Shown here: positions 11,025 through 22,110 of the stretch, piece by piece
Position numbering within the stretch: the first letter of the stretch is position 1
Layout of the letters: every line of letters begins with the position of its first letter
Assembly: GCA_011799875.1 (NCBI GenBank)
Contig: CM022299.1
Coordinates: 214,836,070 to 214,900,069, forward strand
Reading direction: 5' to 3'
Source: Thinopyrum elongatum
Taxonomy: Eukaryota; Streptophyta; Magnoliopsida; Poales; Poaceae
Length of the DNA stretch: 64,000 nt
The notes under the pieces: model-generated
Seen by the model: only the letters and a program-made list of their open reading frames with translations
Told to the model about the DNA's origin: nothing
Database searches by the model: none
Translations under genes and position numbers: made by a program

Positions 11025-12602
11025 TGATACATCTCCAACGTATCTATAATTTTTTAATGTTCCATACTATTATATTATCTGTTTTGGATGTTTTATATGC
11101 ATTAATATGCTATTTTATATTATTTTTGGGACTAACTTATTAAGCTAGAGCCCAGTGCCAGTTTCTGTTTTTTCCTTGTTTTGAGTTTTACAGAAAAGGA
11201 ATATCAAACGGAGTCCAAACGGAATAAAACTTTACGATGATTTTTCTTGGACCAGAAGACATCCAAGCTTGGAGAGGGGGCCAGAAGAGTCCCGACGACA
11301 CCACAAGCCCTCAGGCCGCGCCCTAGGGGGCGTGCCTTCCTGGCTTGTGGGCCCCTCGGGAGGCCTCCAACCCTAATTCTTGCGCTATAAATTCCCAAAT
11401 ATTCCCAAACCAACAGAAGCGTCCACCAAAATACTTTTTCGCCGCTGCCAACCTCTGTCCCATGAGATCCCATCTTGGGACCTTTTCCGGCACCCTGCTG
11501 GAGGGGGATTCGATCACGGAGGGCCTCTACATCAACCTTGCTACCCTTCCAATGAAGTGTGAGTAGTTTACCACAGACCTACGGGTCCATAGCTAGTAGC
11601 TAGATGGTTTCTTCTCTCTCTTTGACCTTCAATACAATGTTCTTCTCGATGTTCTTGGAGATCTATCCGATGTAATATTCTTTTGCGGTGTATTTGTCGA
11701 GATCCGATGAATTGTGGATTTATGATCAGATTATCTATGAATATTATTTGAGTCTTCTCTAAACTCTTTTATGCAGGATTTAATATCTTTGTATTTCTCT
11801 TCGAATTATCGGTTTGGTTTGGCCAACTAGATTGGTTTTTCTTGCAATGGGAGAGGTGCTTAGTTTTGGGTTCAATCTTGCGGTGTCATCACCCAGTGAC
11901 ATAGTAGGGGTAGCGAGGCACGTATTGTATTGTTGCCATCAAGGGTAAAAAGATGGGGTTTTCACCATATTGCTTGAGTTTATCTCTCTACATCATGTCA
12001 TCTTACTTAAAGTGTTGCTCTATTCTTATTAACTTAATACTCTAGATGCAGGCAGGAGTCGGTCGATGTGTGGAGTAATAGTAGTAGATGCAGAATCATT
12101 TCGGTCTACTTGACACGGACGTGATGCCTATATTCATAATCATTGCCTTGGATATCGTCATAACTTTGCGCTTTTCTATTAATTGCTCGATAGTAATTTG
12201 TTCACCTACCGTATTATTTTCTTTCAAGAGAGAAGCCTCTAGTGAAACCTATGGCCCCCGGGTCTATTTTCCATCATATATTTTTAGATCTATAAACCAA
12301 AAAACCCAAAAATACCTTGCTGCAATTTATTTGTTTTTACTTTGTTTTACGTTTTAGTAATCTTTTATACCTATCTCTATTAGATCTCACTCTTGTTCGA
12401 GACCGTGAAGGGATTAACAACCCCCTTTTCACGATGAGTGCAAGTGTTTGTTAGTTTGTGCAGGTGCATAGATTGGAGACTTGCTTGTGCCTCCTTTTGG
12501 ATTGATACCTTGGTTCTTAACTATGGGAAATACTTATCTCTACTTTGCTGCATCACCATTTTCTCTTCAAGGGAAAAATCAACGCAAGCTCAAGAAGTAG
12601 CA
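11025..12602 (+). mobile_element. TE3: solo LTR, WHAM-like
   Basis: 1578 bp, starting TGATACATCTCCAACG and ending CAAGAAGTAGCA. It is flanked by a perfect 5-bp duplication AGTCG (11020-11024 and 12603-12607), with no internal domain on either side. It matches the LTR of TE6 (29371-30942) along its whole length, so it is the product of LTR-LTR recombination of a TE6-type element. A TATA motif (CTATAAATTC) lies at 11385-11394. Open frames inside it are not genes. Confidence 0.93.
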
Positions 12603-14220
12603 AGTCGCACATATCTCGTTCTCAGGGCACACCGAATGGGCCAGACGTCGGGTTGGCTGAGACCCTGGTTGCCCAGGGGGCACCAAACATGGCCCAGTTT
12701 GGACCAACACTCATGAGAAGCACTGGGCCGGGTTGTAGATTAAGAATCCTCGGGTGCTAGCCGGTCCCTATGCAAATTTTAGCTGTTATTAGGCAAATGG
12801 TAAAACCAAGGTTGGGCCTTACTGGAAGAGTTTTATTCAAAGCGAACTGTCAAGGGGGCCCATAAACCCCGACCATGTAAGGAACGCAAATCAAGGAACA
12901 TAACATCGGTATGACGGAAACTAGGGCGGCAAGAGTGAAACAAAACACCAAGCAAAAGGCCGAGTCTTCCACCCTTTACCAAGTATATAGATGCATTAAT
13001 TAAATAAGAGATATTGTGATATCCCATGATATCCATGTCCCAACATGGAACAAACTGCACTACACCTGCAACTAGCAACGCTATAAGAGGGGCTGAGCAA
13101 AGCGGTAACATAGCCAAACAACGATTTGCTAGGAAGGTGAAAAAGGTTAGAGGCTGGTTCATGGTAATTTGGAAGGCTTAACAAACAAGTGGTAGGTAAC
13201 GTGACATAGCGATAGCATCGAGACAACTAGCAAAGGAAATATAGTAGTGATATCCAAGGTAATGGTCATCTTGTCTGAAATCCCGCTAGGAAGAAGACCG
13301 AATCCATGAAGTAGACGAACCAACATAGTCGAACGAATTCTCACAATCACAATGTAACAGGAACTATCAAGAAGGAGCACAACCGGAAAGAAGCAAACAA
13401 CATGGTAAACAACCAAGCATAATCATGACATGATGCGCAATCAAGTATGATGCATGTCCAGTTTAAGGAGTCATGGCATGGCAAAGTGCAACAAACAATA
13501 CTACCAATTAAGTGGAGCTCAATATGCAACGAGTTGCATATTGACGAAACACCACATTCATCTATTTAGTTACCTCTCGTTATGCTACCCATCAATATGT
13601 TGGTTAACATGGCAAGAGGTGAAGCCTAAGCAAACTACATATTTAGGCATTTTAAATGAGGCCAGAAATAACGAACAATAATTCCGGAAAATCCTCATAT
13701 GTAATATTTCGAATTTGCTATTGTTCTGCCCTATACACAATTTTAGAGTTGCTAAACATGCAAATTAATGTCACCATGTTAATCTATACATTTTTCCACC
13801 CCATTTACATGTAAAGTTTATTTAATTCGGAGCTACGGTTATTAAGTTATGAAATGAACCATTTTAGCATGTCATTTATGCAAATTAAATGCAAACAATA
13901 ATTTAAACATTTTTAACATGGATGAAAGTGGCATATTGTGAAACTAGATGAAATTCTAAGCTTTTTACATATACAAAGTATTTACATATGATGCACGGTT
14001 CTGGAGTTATTAAATGCATGAACATGAGGGTGTAATATGTAAAACAGGTTACCTCTGGATAATTAGCAAAATTCATGAGAGCAGAAAAAAAATAGGATTG
14101 GCCTAAAATTGCTGGGCGTGGCTGGGCTGCTCACCATGGGCTTTAGCCCAGTTCGGCGAGGCAGGCGGGCTGAGGAAGATGCAGCGCTGGGCTGGGCCTT
14201 GGCTCACGCGAGGCAGGGGC

Positions 14221-14302
14221 GCAGGCGGGGCGACATGGCGCTGGAACGGGTCAACGCAGGCGGGGCGACATGGCGCTGGAACGGGTCAACGCAGGCGGGG
14301 CG
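14221..14302. repeat. 35-bp tandem repeat in the TE1 LTR
   Basis: Two perfect 35-bp units (14221-14255 and 14256-14290), beginning GCAGGCGGGGCGACATGGCG, plus a 12-bp partial third unit. Confidence 0.9.
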
Positions 14303-15254
14303 GCAGCCGCTCGCTCGTTCGCTCGAACCGGACGAGGCAGAGGTGTGGCTCCCACCGGGAAGAAGCACGACGGCGGCAGCTAGGCGAAGCTGTGGGCGAG
14401 GAACGGCAGCGCGGTGGCGGGATCCAGGCGACGGGACGGAGGGGGCGTGAGCGAGGCTCTCGTCGAGGTCCTCCGAGAAGCAGAGCAGCGGCGGCAGGAA
14501 CTTGGAGCTTGGCTCCCATGGCGGTGGCGGTAGAATGAGAGACATAGAGATTAGAGAAAAGAGAGAGCAACGGGAGGGAGGAAGGAGAGATGGGGCGGTG
14601 CGGGGCTGGCCTGGTCGCCGGCAGCTCAAACCGGTGGCCGGACGGCGGGGCACGGGTGCCCGAGGAGCTCCTGGACAGGGGCTCGGGCGGCTGCAGGCAC
14701 AAATGAGCGGGAGGCTCACAGGGCCTCGAGTGCTCGGGTTGAGGCGACCGAGAGGAGGCACTGGGACGAAGAGGGTGGTCCGGTGGCGCCGGCGTAGATC
14801 CGGGTCGAGGTGGCTGCAGCCGGCTTCCGGGCGACGATCATGGCGGCTCGGTTCCCTGTTAATACAGAGAGAGAGAGAGAGAGCATTGAGAGAGAGAAGA
14901 GAGAAACGGGAGAGGAAATGAGGGGAAGGAAGAGTGGAATACATAGGAGGCAGGGTCGTGGTGCAGCTCCTGGCGGACGACTCACCGACGGCAGCGAACG
15001 GCGATGGCGAGAAGGGCTTCAGGAGGAGCTCCTCTCCTCCTGAATCGGGACGAGGCGCGGGGTTACGGGAGGTGGTCGTTGACTGCGGGTGGAGGCCGAG
15101 AGGATCGGGTGCTGCTACTATGGGGCCTGCCAGTTTGGTCGCCAGCGGGGACGAGCTGCTCGTGATCCCCTCGGGATCGAGCAGAGGAGGCTCTGGTTGG
15201 TGGGATGGGTGGATCGGGAGGGATCCCGAGGAAGAAGGGACAGGAGGAGTGGCG

Positions 15255-15315
15255 GCGGCGGCTAGGAGGATCCCTAGAAATTAGGGATTTGTCAGATTGC
15301 ACTGCTTAAATAGCG
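15255..15315 (-). promoter_or_regulatory. Candidate TE1 LTR core promoter
   Basis: On the minus strand a TATTTAAG motif (complement of 15305-15312) is followed 25-45 nt downstream by CCCTAATTTCTAGGG and a pyrimidine-rich stretch. This is plant TATA-box spacing. No experimental start site is known. Confidence 0.35.
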
Positions 15316-15734
15316 ACATTGAGAGGGGTGGTAGGGCTAACTGGACCCTCTGATATTAATTGGATGGTCAAGAATAAATAGGCTAGGGAAGTCCAAATTA
15401 GAAACCAAAAATGTTTTGGGGATGTTCGGAGATGATTCGGACCCATCGGTCATGACCGGTCGGTTCGGGTTCGAGGAAGTTTCGGACGCGCACGAGAGGG
15501 GTCTGAGAACTGTGCAGAGAGGGTCAAATGGTCGGACAACAAAAGAAGGGTTGGTTTGAGGAAGGTCAACAAAGGCGAGGAAGAAGCGGCAACTACGAAC
15601 GACTACGAGTTTTATGAAAACATGCGGATGAAATGCGCATGATGACATGATGAAATGCAACAAGCAAAAAATAATTAAAGCGGCTACAACGAAAACATGG
15701 AAGGCGTCTGGAGTGTCGGTCTCGGGCTGTCACA

Positions 15735-16521
15735 CTATGCTGCCTTCCAAAGCTTCTCGGCACCACTTGAAGCCATTCATGTGCCAAATCCCACTACTGC
15801 TGTTGGTCCCCTCGTCGGCCAGCTTAGGCTGCCACATCGTGCTCCCCCTGATGCAACAGCCAGCACAGTACCTCAAAGGCCTCAGAAGCGTGCTCCTGTT
15901 CTAAATGACAGAGAACTTCTAGTTTCTCTTCATCAGAAGCAGGATAGGCATCATGACTGGATGAAGCGTCAGATGCAAAGTCTTCTTGTGGATGTCAATC
16001 GCATTCGCAACCTCTCCACCAAGAATTCATTTGTTGCACATGAAGCCTCTCGGCGTGCCTGGAAGAGCCTCACTCTGCTTTGTTCTGAAGATGAACTCAC
16101 TGCAGATGGCTTCACTGAAAGATTCAAGTTTGACTCCAGGCCTCCGCAATCAGCAAGTTAGCGTCCTACTCCATCCATTGAAGATTCTGACTACTCTTCA
16201 TCAGCTCCAACTGTTGTTGCTCGAGTCATTGATGAGGAGGACGACGCCACTTCGCCAGCTATGGCTTCACTGCATCAAGATGCTGCATCAGGCCCAACTG
16301 CACCGCCCAACTCCACCGTCGACCCGGCTGCCCCAACATCTTCACCAACTCCTCCGGGGAACGCTTAGACACCCTATGTCTTCACTCCTTTTTGGTCATT
16401 CGATGACAAAAGGGGGAGAAGCATATGGGTTGATAGTCTTCAAGCGGGTTCATATGGGTCGGGTGCTATATTTTATTAAGTCTTGCAACTCTCGTTCGTG
16501 AATAGTTGGTTTTTGAGTTGT
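15735..16521 (+). pseudogene. Fragment of an unidentified, probably retroelement-derived coding region
   Basis: The plus-strand frame that is open through 16161 reads directly out of the TE1 LTR, so only the portion from 15735 belongs to this fragment. It contains a basic/helical stretch with LVSLHQKQDRHHDWMKRQMQ and a Ser/Pro/Asp-rich tail. A TAG stop at 16159-16161 is followed in the same frame by more Ser/Pro/Thr-rich coding-like sequence to about 16366 and a stretch containing DDKRG. It looks like the C-terminal part of a transposon protein with a low-complexity tail, but I cannot name the family. It is sandwiched between TE1 and TE4 and is probably the remnant of the element both inserted into. 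The AACAT at 16522-16526 is the presumed TE4 target duplication. Confidence 0.4.
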
Positions 16522-16526
16522 AACAT

Positions 16527-17880
16527 TGATGTCTACTACGCAACCTTCTTTTTGTAGACTCGTGTTGGGCCTCCAAACGCAGAGTTTTGTAGGACAGTAG
16601 CAATCTTCCCTCAAGTGGATGACCTAAGGTTTATCAATTTGTGGGGGGCTTAGGATGAAGATGGTCTCTCTCAAACAACCCTGCAACCAAATAACAAAGA
16701 GTCTCTTGTGTCCCCAACACACCCAATACAATGGTAAATTGTATAGATGCACTAGTTCGGCGAAGAGATAGTGATACAAGTGTAATATGGATAGTAGATA
16801 TAGGTTTTTGTAATCTGAAAATATAAAAACAGCAAGGTAAATAGTAGTAAAGTGAGCAAAAACGGTATTGCAATGCTTGAAAACAAGGCCTAGGGTTCAT
16901 ACTTTCACTAGTGCAAATTCTCTCAACAATGATAACATAATTGGATCATGTAACAATCCCTCAACGTGCAACAAAGAATCACTCCAAAGTTTCTATCGGA
17001 GAACATAGGACGAAAACGTGCATCAACCCCTATGCATAGATTACCCCAATGTCACCTCGGGAATCTATGAGTTGAGTGCCAAAAATACATCAAGTGAATC
17101 AATAGAACATCCCATTATCACCACAGATATCCCATTGCAAGACAAACATCAAGTGTTCTCAATTCCAATACTCAATCCAACATAATGAAACCACAAAGAG
17201 CAAGACTCAATTCATCACAAGAAGGTAGAGGGGGAGAAACACCATATGATCCAACTATAGTAACAAAGCTCGCGGTACATCAATATCATGCCAAATCAAG
17301 AACACGAGAGAGAGGGATCAAACACATAGCTACTGGTACATACCCTCAGCACCGAGGGTGAACTACTCCCTCCTCGTCATGGAGACCACCGGGATGATGA
17401 AGATGGCCTTCGGTGATGGTTTCCCCCTCCGGCAGGGTGCCGAAACGGGCTCCTGACTGGTTTTTCATGGCTACAGAGGCTTACGGCGGAGGAACTTCTG
17501 ATCTAGGGTTCTTTTCGGAGGTTTGGGTATTTATAAGAATTTTGACGTCGGTCTCACGTCAAGGGCGTGCCCGAGGGGCCCACAAGCCTGGAGCTAGCAC
17601 CCTGGGGGGTACGGCGCGGCTAGCGGGCTTGTGGCCTCCTCGGTCACTTCCTGACCCAGCTCTGGTGCTTCGAGGGGTCTCTTTTGGTCCATAAAAAATC
17701 ACCGTAAATTTTCAGCCCATTCCGAGAACTTTTATTTCTATACAAAAAACGACACCACGGTAGTTCTGCTGAAAACATCAGTCCGGGTTAGTTCTAATCA
17801 AATCATACCGAAACCATATAAAATTGTTTTAAACATGGCATGAATACTTTATAAATTATAGATACGTTTGAGACGTATCA
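16527..17880 (-). repeat. TE4 3' LTR (Sabrina-like, internally deleted)
   Basis: 1354 bp, from TGATGTCTACTACGC to GAGACGTATCA. It is about 250 bp shorter than the TE2 LTRs because it lacks the part with the CTCCAAAGTTCC-to-TACCGGAG section (near 3781-4098 in TE2). The TATA box is at 17528-17535 (minus). Confidence 0.88.
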
Positions 17881-18995
17881 GCATCCCCAAGCTTAATTCC
17901 AGCTCGTCCTCGAGTAGGTAAATGATAAAATAAAAGAATTTATGAAGTGTGAATGCTACCTAACATATTTATCAATGTAATCTTCTTTATTGTGGCATGA
18001 AAGTTTAGATCCATAAGATTCAAAACAAAAGTTTAATATTGACATAAAAACAATAATACTTCAAGCATACTAATAAAGCAATCATGTCTTATCAAAATAT
18101 CATGGCCAAAGAAAGTTATCCCTACAAAATCATACAGTTTGGCTATGCTCTATCTTCATCACACAAAATATTTCATCATGCACAACCCCGATGACAAGCC
18201 AAGCAATTGTTTCATACTTTTAATGTTCTGAAGCTTTTTCAACTTTCACGCAATACATGAGTGTGAGCCATGGATATAGCACTATAGGTGGAATAGAATA
18301 TGGTGGTTGTGGAGAAGACAGAAAGAAGGAGAAAGTCTCACATCAACTAGGCAAATTAATGGGCTATGGAGATGCCCATCAATTGATATCGATGCAAGTG
18401 AGTAGGGATTGCCATGCAATGGATGCACTAGAGCTATAAGTGTATGAAAGCTCAAAATGAAAACTAAGTGGGTGTGCATCAAACTTGCTTGCTCACGAAG
18501 ACCTAGGGCAATTTTAGGAAGTCCATCATTGGAATATACAAGCCAAGTTCTATAATGAAAAATTCCCACTAGTATATGAAAGCGATAAAATAGGAGACTC
18601 TCTATCATGAAGAACATGGTGCTACTTTGAAGCACAAGTGTGGAAAAAGGATAGTAACATTGTCCCTTCTCTCTTTTTCTCTCTTTTTTTTGTTTGGGCT
18701 CTTTGGCCTCATTTTTTTCTTTTGGGCTCTTGGGCCTCTTTTTTATTTTTTTAAGTCCGGAGTCACATCCCAACTTGTGAGGGAATCAGAGCTTCCATCA
18801 TCCTTTCCTCACATGGGACAATGCTCTAATAATGATGATCATCACACTTTTATTTAGTTACAACTCAAGAATTACAACTTGATACTAGAACAAAATATGA
18901 CTCTATATGAATGCCTCCGGCGGTGTACCAGGATGTGCAATGATCTAGAGTGACATGTAAAAAAAATATGAATGGTGGCCTTGCCAAAAATACTA
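17881..18995 (-). other. TE4 polypurine tract and 3' internal noncoding region
   Basis: The polypurine tract (minus AAGCTTGGGGATGC) is at 17881-17894, next to the LTR. The remainder has no convincing ORF and ends at the TE5 insertion site (TACTA, 18991-18995, is the presumed left target duplication). Frames at 18282-18773 (minus) and 18257-18439 (plus) show no motif. Confidence 0.6.
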
Positions 18996-20014
18996 TGTGT
19001 TCACACACGAACACGTCACCGTGTACCTCCAACACCGAGGGTGATGCACTGCAGCTCATGTTGAAGGAGACCCGTCCGGAAGCGCGGTACGCAAGCAATC
19101 CGGCGGTTGCTTTTCAGGACCCGAAACCCCACACGCCCGGGAGGGACCCCGTCTGGACACGCGGCGGCTATGGGCTGCCCTAGGTCGACCTGATCGCCCC
19201 TTGGGCCTTGAGGTTCACCGCCCTGCAATGAAGAAGAACGAACGAAAAACGAGGAAGAAGAAGAACAAGGGAGAAGGTAAAAGGTAAAGATAAAAAGTAG
19301 TAGATTGATTTGTTTGATTGTGTGTTGTTCAATCGGCCGTCACCTCTCATCTATTTATGAGGCGGTTGTACTTCCCGTACAAGAAAAGGACTAAAAAGTC
19401 TGTCCAAAACATCAAAAACCCTAACCTAACATGAACAAGAATCTTTGGCAATTTTCCGGATCAACTCGGAGCCACCGAGTGGTTCGTTTCGGTCCCACCG
19501 AGTGAACATTGTCAACCTTCTGTAATTTTACGGATCAACTCGGTCCCGCTGATTGGTTTGCTTCGGTCCCACTGAGTGAACGTTGCCAACCTTCTGTGAT
19601 TTTCCGGATCAACTCGGTCTCACCGAGTCAAATCAACTCGGTCGGTCCGAAATGACTCTGTAGTTTCTGTTTTTGACCTTGTTTTGCCTCCACAGGTTGC
19701 ATACGACCTCGGATTAAGACGAATTTTATATCAAAATCAACCGTTTCAACAAGACGCACAACTTTTATGTTGAAATATTTTCCATCAGAGGCTATATTAA
19801 TCGAGTTTCTGTCCATTTTATAATCTGATATCCACAAGATCATCTCTGAAATTGTCACAACTTTTGCATCCGAGCTCCATTTCAGACCATCTTCGTATCC
19901 ATCTTGATCTCCTTGAAAAGTGCTATCCAGAGGTGACTTTCAATCATAAGTTTGAATTAGTCTTGATATAGCCTAAGCTACTTTTATGAATGTGCCACTT
20001 TTGAGCGTCAACCA
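18996..20014 (-). repeat. TE5 3' LTR
   Basis: 1019 bp. In minus sense it starts TGGTTGACGCTC at 20014 and ends CGAACACA-like at 18996. It contains a 74-bp minisatellite and a TATA motif (minus CATAAATA, 19352-19359). Confidence 0.8.
19457..19650. repeat. 74-bp minisatellite with ACTCGGT/ACCGAGT inverted motifs
   Basis: Units begin CGGATCAACTCGG at 19457, 19531 and 19605 (exact 74-bp period, about 2.6 copies). Each unit holds ACTCGGNNCCACCGAGT-type inverted repeats. The same array, with starts near 24330, 24404 and 24478, is in the 5' LTR. Confidence 0.85.
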
Positions 20015-20028
20015 TGCCCCCTGTTTTT
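20015..20028 (-). other. TE5 polypurine tract
   Basis: The minus strand reads AAAAACAGGGGGCA immediately before the LTR start TGGTTGACGC. Confidence 0.7.
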
Positions 20029-20297
20029 GGCAAAGCTAGCGTGCCGAAAAATAACTTGTACCATGTTTTTTCTAAGGATGATGTCAATACTCCATCGGCC
20101 ATTTATATGTGCTTAGGGTGATAAATCTATATCGGCCATGTTCATGCTTAGGGCGATAATTCTATATCAGCCATTGATTTTAACTTCTTGTTTACATCAT
20201 ACCTTGGAACCGATTACCACCAATCGGCTTTAAAGAGATGGAATGAACCCGTTCCTTGTGGCACTAAGGAAATCAAATTCCGAGAGGTCACGCCCTG

Positions 20298-20912
20298 TTA
20301 AGCAAGTAACATCGGGATGATTCCAATCCACCGATGCATCGGCCAAAGCAACACAAGCCGGATTATTAGCGTCAATGATTTCAGCTCATCGCCGACCCAT
20401 TGTATTAAGAATTGATGCATGGTAGATGGCACGCATTGGTTAGCATGAACCCAATCACGGCCTAATATAACATTATAGTTACCTTGCACCTCGGTGATGA
20501 AGAATGTAGTGGCCAAAGTTTTGCTTCCCACAGTGAGTTCCATGCACATCACACCTTTGGCCTCTGTCTTTTCTTTACCCTCAAACCCATTAAGTACCAT
20601 ATTGGTCTTCATCAATGCATTATCATCTAACCCCAACTTTTTGAAGACCGAATAGGGCATAAGATTTACCACAGCACCACCATCATGGAGCATCCTAGCA
20701 ACCAGCGATCCGTTAATATGACCTTTGAGGTACAATGGCTTCAAGTGTTTCACCGGTTCTCTTGGCTTCTCGAAGATATCATTCTTAGGACCAAAATCCA
20801 GCTGGGCCACCTCCTCTTCTCCACCTATAGCATGAAACTCGGCAGGTAAGTAATACACCATATTAATATCCATACCTTCCCGAATCGGCGTAGATTCGTA
20901 ATCCATCTTCAT
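20298..20912 (-). pseudogene. TE5 retropepsin (aspartic protease), end of the coding region
   Basis: A 204-codon frame. It contains the active-site stretch MLHDGGAVVNLMPYSVFKKL, with an Asp-Gly-Gly triad of the kind common in Tat-like elements, and further on the second retropepsin signature VILGRDWVHAN. This would be the Gag-Pol maturation protease. After it the frame drifts into non-homologous residues and stops, and nothing resembling RT follows before the LTR. It is out of frame with the upstream linker (21013-21750), so the original polyprotein is broken. Confidence 0.75.
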
Positions 20913-21012
20913 CTCCCAATGTGTATATTGGGCTTAAAGTTTCCTCAATTGAAAGGGATGTTTCAGGTGGTGTGGACGATGTAATAGGGGCCGCATCATC
21001 CTCTTTTGGTGT

Positions 21013-22110
21013 TCAAGGTGTTGTTGTAGCTATTGTAGAAGCATCTGCATTTTCTTTTTGTTTAGGCCTCCACACTCGTTTTGTGAGTGCCATGGGCCGA
21101 ATTTCATTGAACAATTCGTCCCTTTGCTTCTCTTCTTTGCGCTCTACCTTCGCGTGGTTCCTCATGCGTTGTAATCTCCTTTTCATGGGCTTGGTTAAAC
21201 CGGGAGGACACCACCTAGGTTGGGTATATTTGGGATCCCTAGGTTTTGCGTTGCTTGTGCTCGCCTCATGATCATTAACCATGGAACCCTGCTGAACAAT
21301 AACAATATCACCATTAGAAGTAGCCAGATTACTAACAATCACCTTTTTGATCTCCTTTTGCTTGTCGCATTCTGAAATTTCCGCATTAGGTGACTTAATA
21401 ACTTTTTTATTGGCCTTGCTTGGAGAAATTTTTGTTGGCCGATTAGCACCATAGCTCAAACGGCCTTGTGTGGGATAATAAAGCCTCTCGCGAGCAGGCC
21501 TTCTAGGTGCTTCCCACCCCATATGAAAAGCATAAGGAGCCATCGGGGGCTGCCCCCATCCTCCATTGAAGTCTCTCATGTAATATGGCGCATACAGGGG
21601 TTGTGACATCCATGGTGTCGGTGTCCATGACCCATATGGCCTTGCATAGAATCGAAACTCTTGCTTCGGAGGCGATCTTGAACGCTTTGAATGTGATGGC
21701 CGATTAGAGCTAGAACCGGCCGCTTGACTTGCATATTTGGATAGCAACATATCAAAAGTTGGCTTGATTCACTTGCGCTTAGCTTCACTCTTTTCCCACT
21801 TGCCAACTTCTGAACTCTTGGTCTTGATAAATTTAACATGAGTATCTTCTTGCACCTGTGCTTGCCCCCCGAGTGCAGGATTTTTTATGGCGATCTTCAA
21901 TACTTCCTTGCCATCGGGTTGCTTATCAAGCACAACCTCTCTTCCCAAGACTTTGTCGCCCTCCTTGCCTTTCCTGGGTTCACCAATAACAACATTATCT
22001 TTATTAGCAGATTCGGCTATGCTAGGCCGAATTAACATTTTATTTCCCTCCAAGTCCATGGTGTTTATCGGGAAGGGTTGTTTATCGACTTGCATCTCTG
22101 CAAAATTCAA
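21013..22110 (-). pseudogene. TE5 gag C-terminus and basic/proline-rich linker
   Basis: Two same-frame pieces (21769-22110 and 21013-21750) are separated by one TGA stop. The first has charged residues and a KEGDKVLGREVV stretch; the second is rich in Arg, Pro, Tyr and Lys (RPSHSKRSRSPPKQ) with a basic PMKRRLQRMRNHAK segment. The composition suits a nucleocapsid-to-protease linker that binds nucleic acid. Frameshifts separate it from the gag core upstream and the protease downstream. Confidence 0.65.

Larger units (their letters stand above)
1..15734 (-). mobile_element. TE1: 5' part of a gypsy-type LTR retrotransposon (minus strand), carrying two nested insertions
   Basis: The minus strand reads LTR, then a primer-binding site matching initiator tRNA-Met (2754-2765), then a long leader that runs off the left edge of the window. 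The LTR begins (minus sense) at 15734 with TGTGACAGCC and ends at 2769 with GGGCACTACA, so both termini are TG...CA. Removing TE2 and TE3 leaves an LTR of about 4.1 kb. No coding domain is inside the window, so the clade cannot be assigned directly. The initiator-Met primer and the long LTR resemble TE9 and TE10, which are Tekay-like chromoviruses, but this is inference. The left part and its 3' LTR lie outside the window. Confidence 0.8.
12603..15734 (-). repeat. TE1 5' LTR, segment 3 (U3 side)
   Basis: This continues the TE1 LTR after TE3; its first five bases AGTCG complete the TE3 duplication. It runs to GGGCTGTCACA at 15734. The part from about 14100 to 15280 is very GC-rich and gives long overlapping frames on both strands full of Arg, Gly, Ala and Pro; these are compositional and not genes. 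A GA repeat is at 14865-14884. Confidence 0.75.
16527..18995 (-). mobile_element. TE4: Sabrina-like element, 3' part only
   Basis: The 3' LTR (16527-17880) and about 1.1 kb of adjacent internal sequence, interrupted by TE5 at 18996. The internal part matches the reverse complement of the 3' internal region of TE6 (about 28440-29370). The 5' LTR, primer-binding site and ORF are missing, apparently lost in the deletion whose junction is at about 24545. Confidence 0.8.

Noticed and set aside
14109..15302. Gly/Arg-rich frames resembling a host protein
   Set aside because: They are inside the TE1 LTR, overlap on both strands, and include a 35-bp tandem repeat; no domain is visible.
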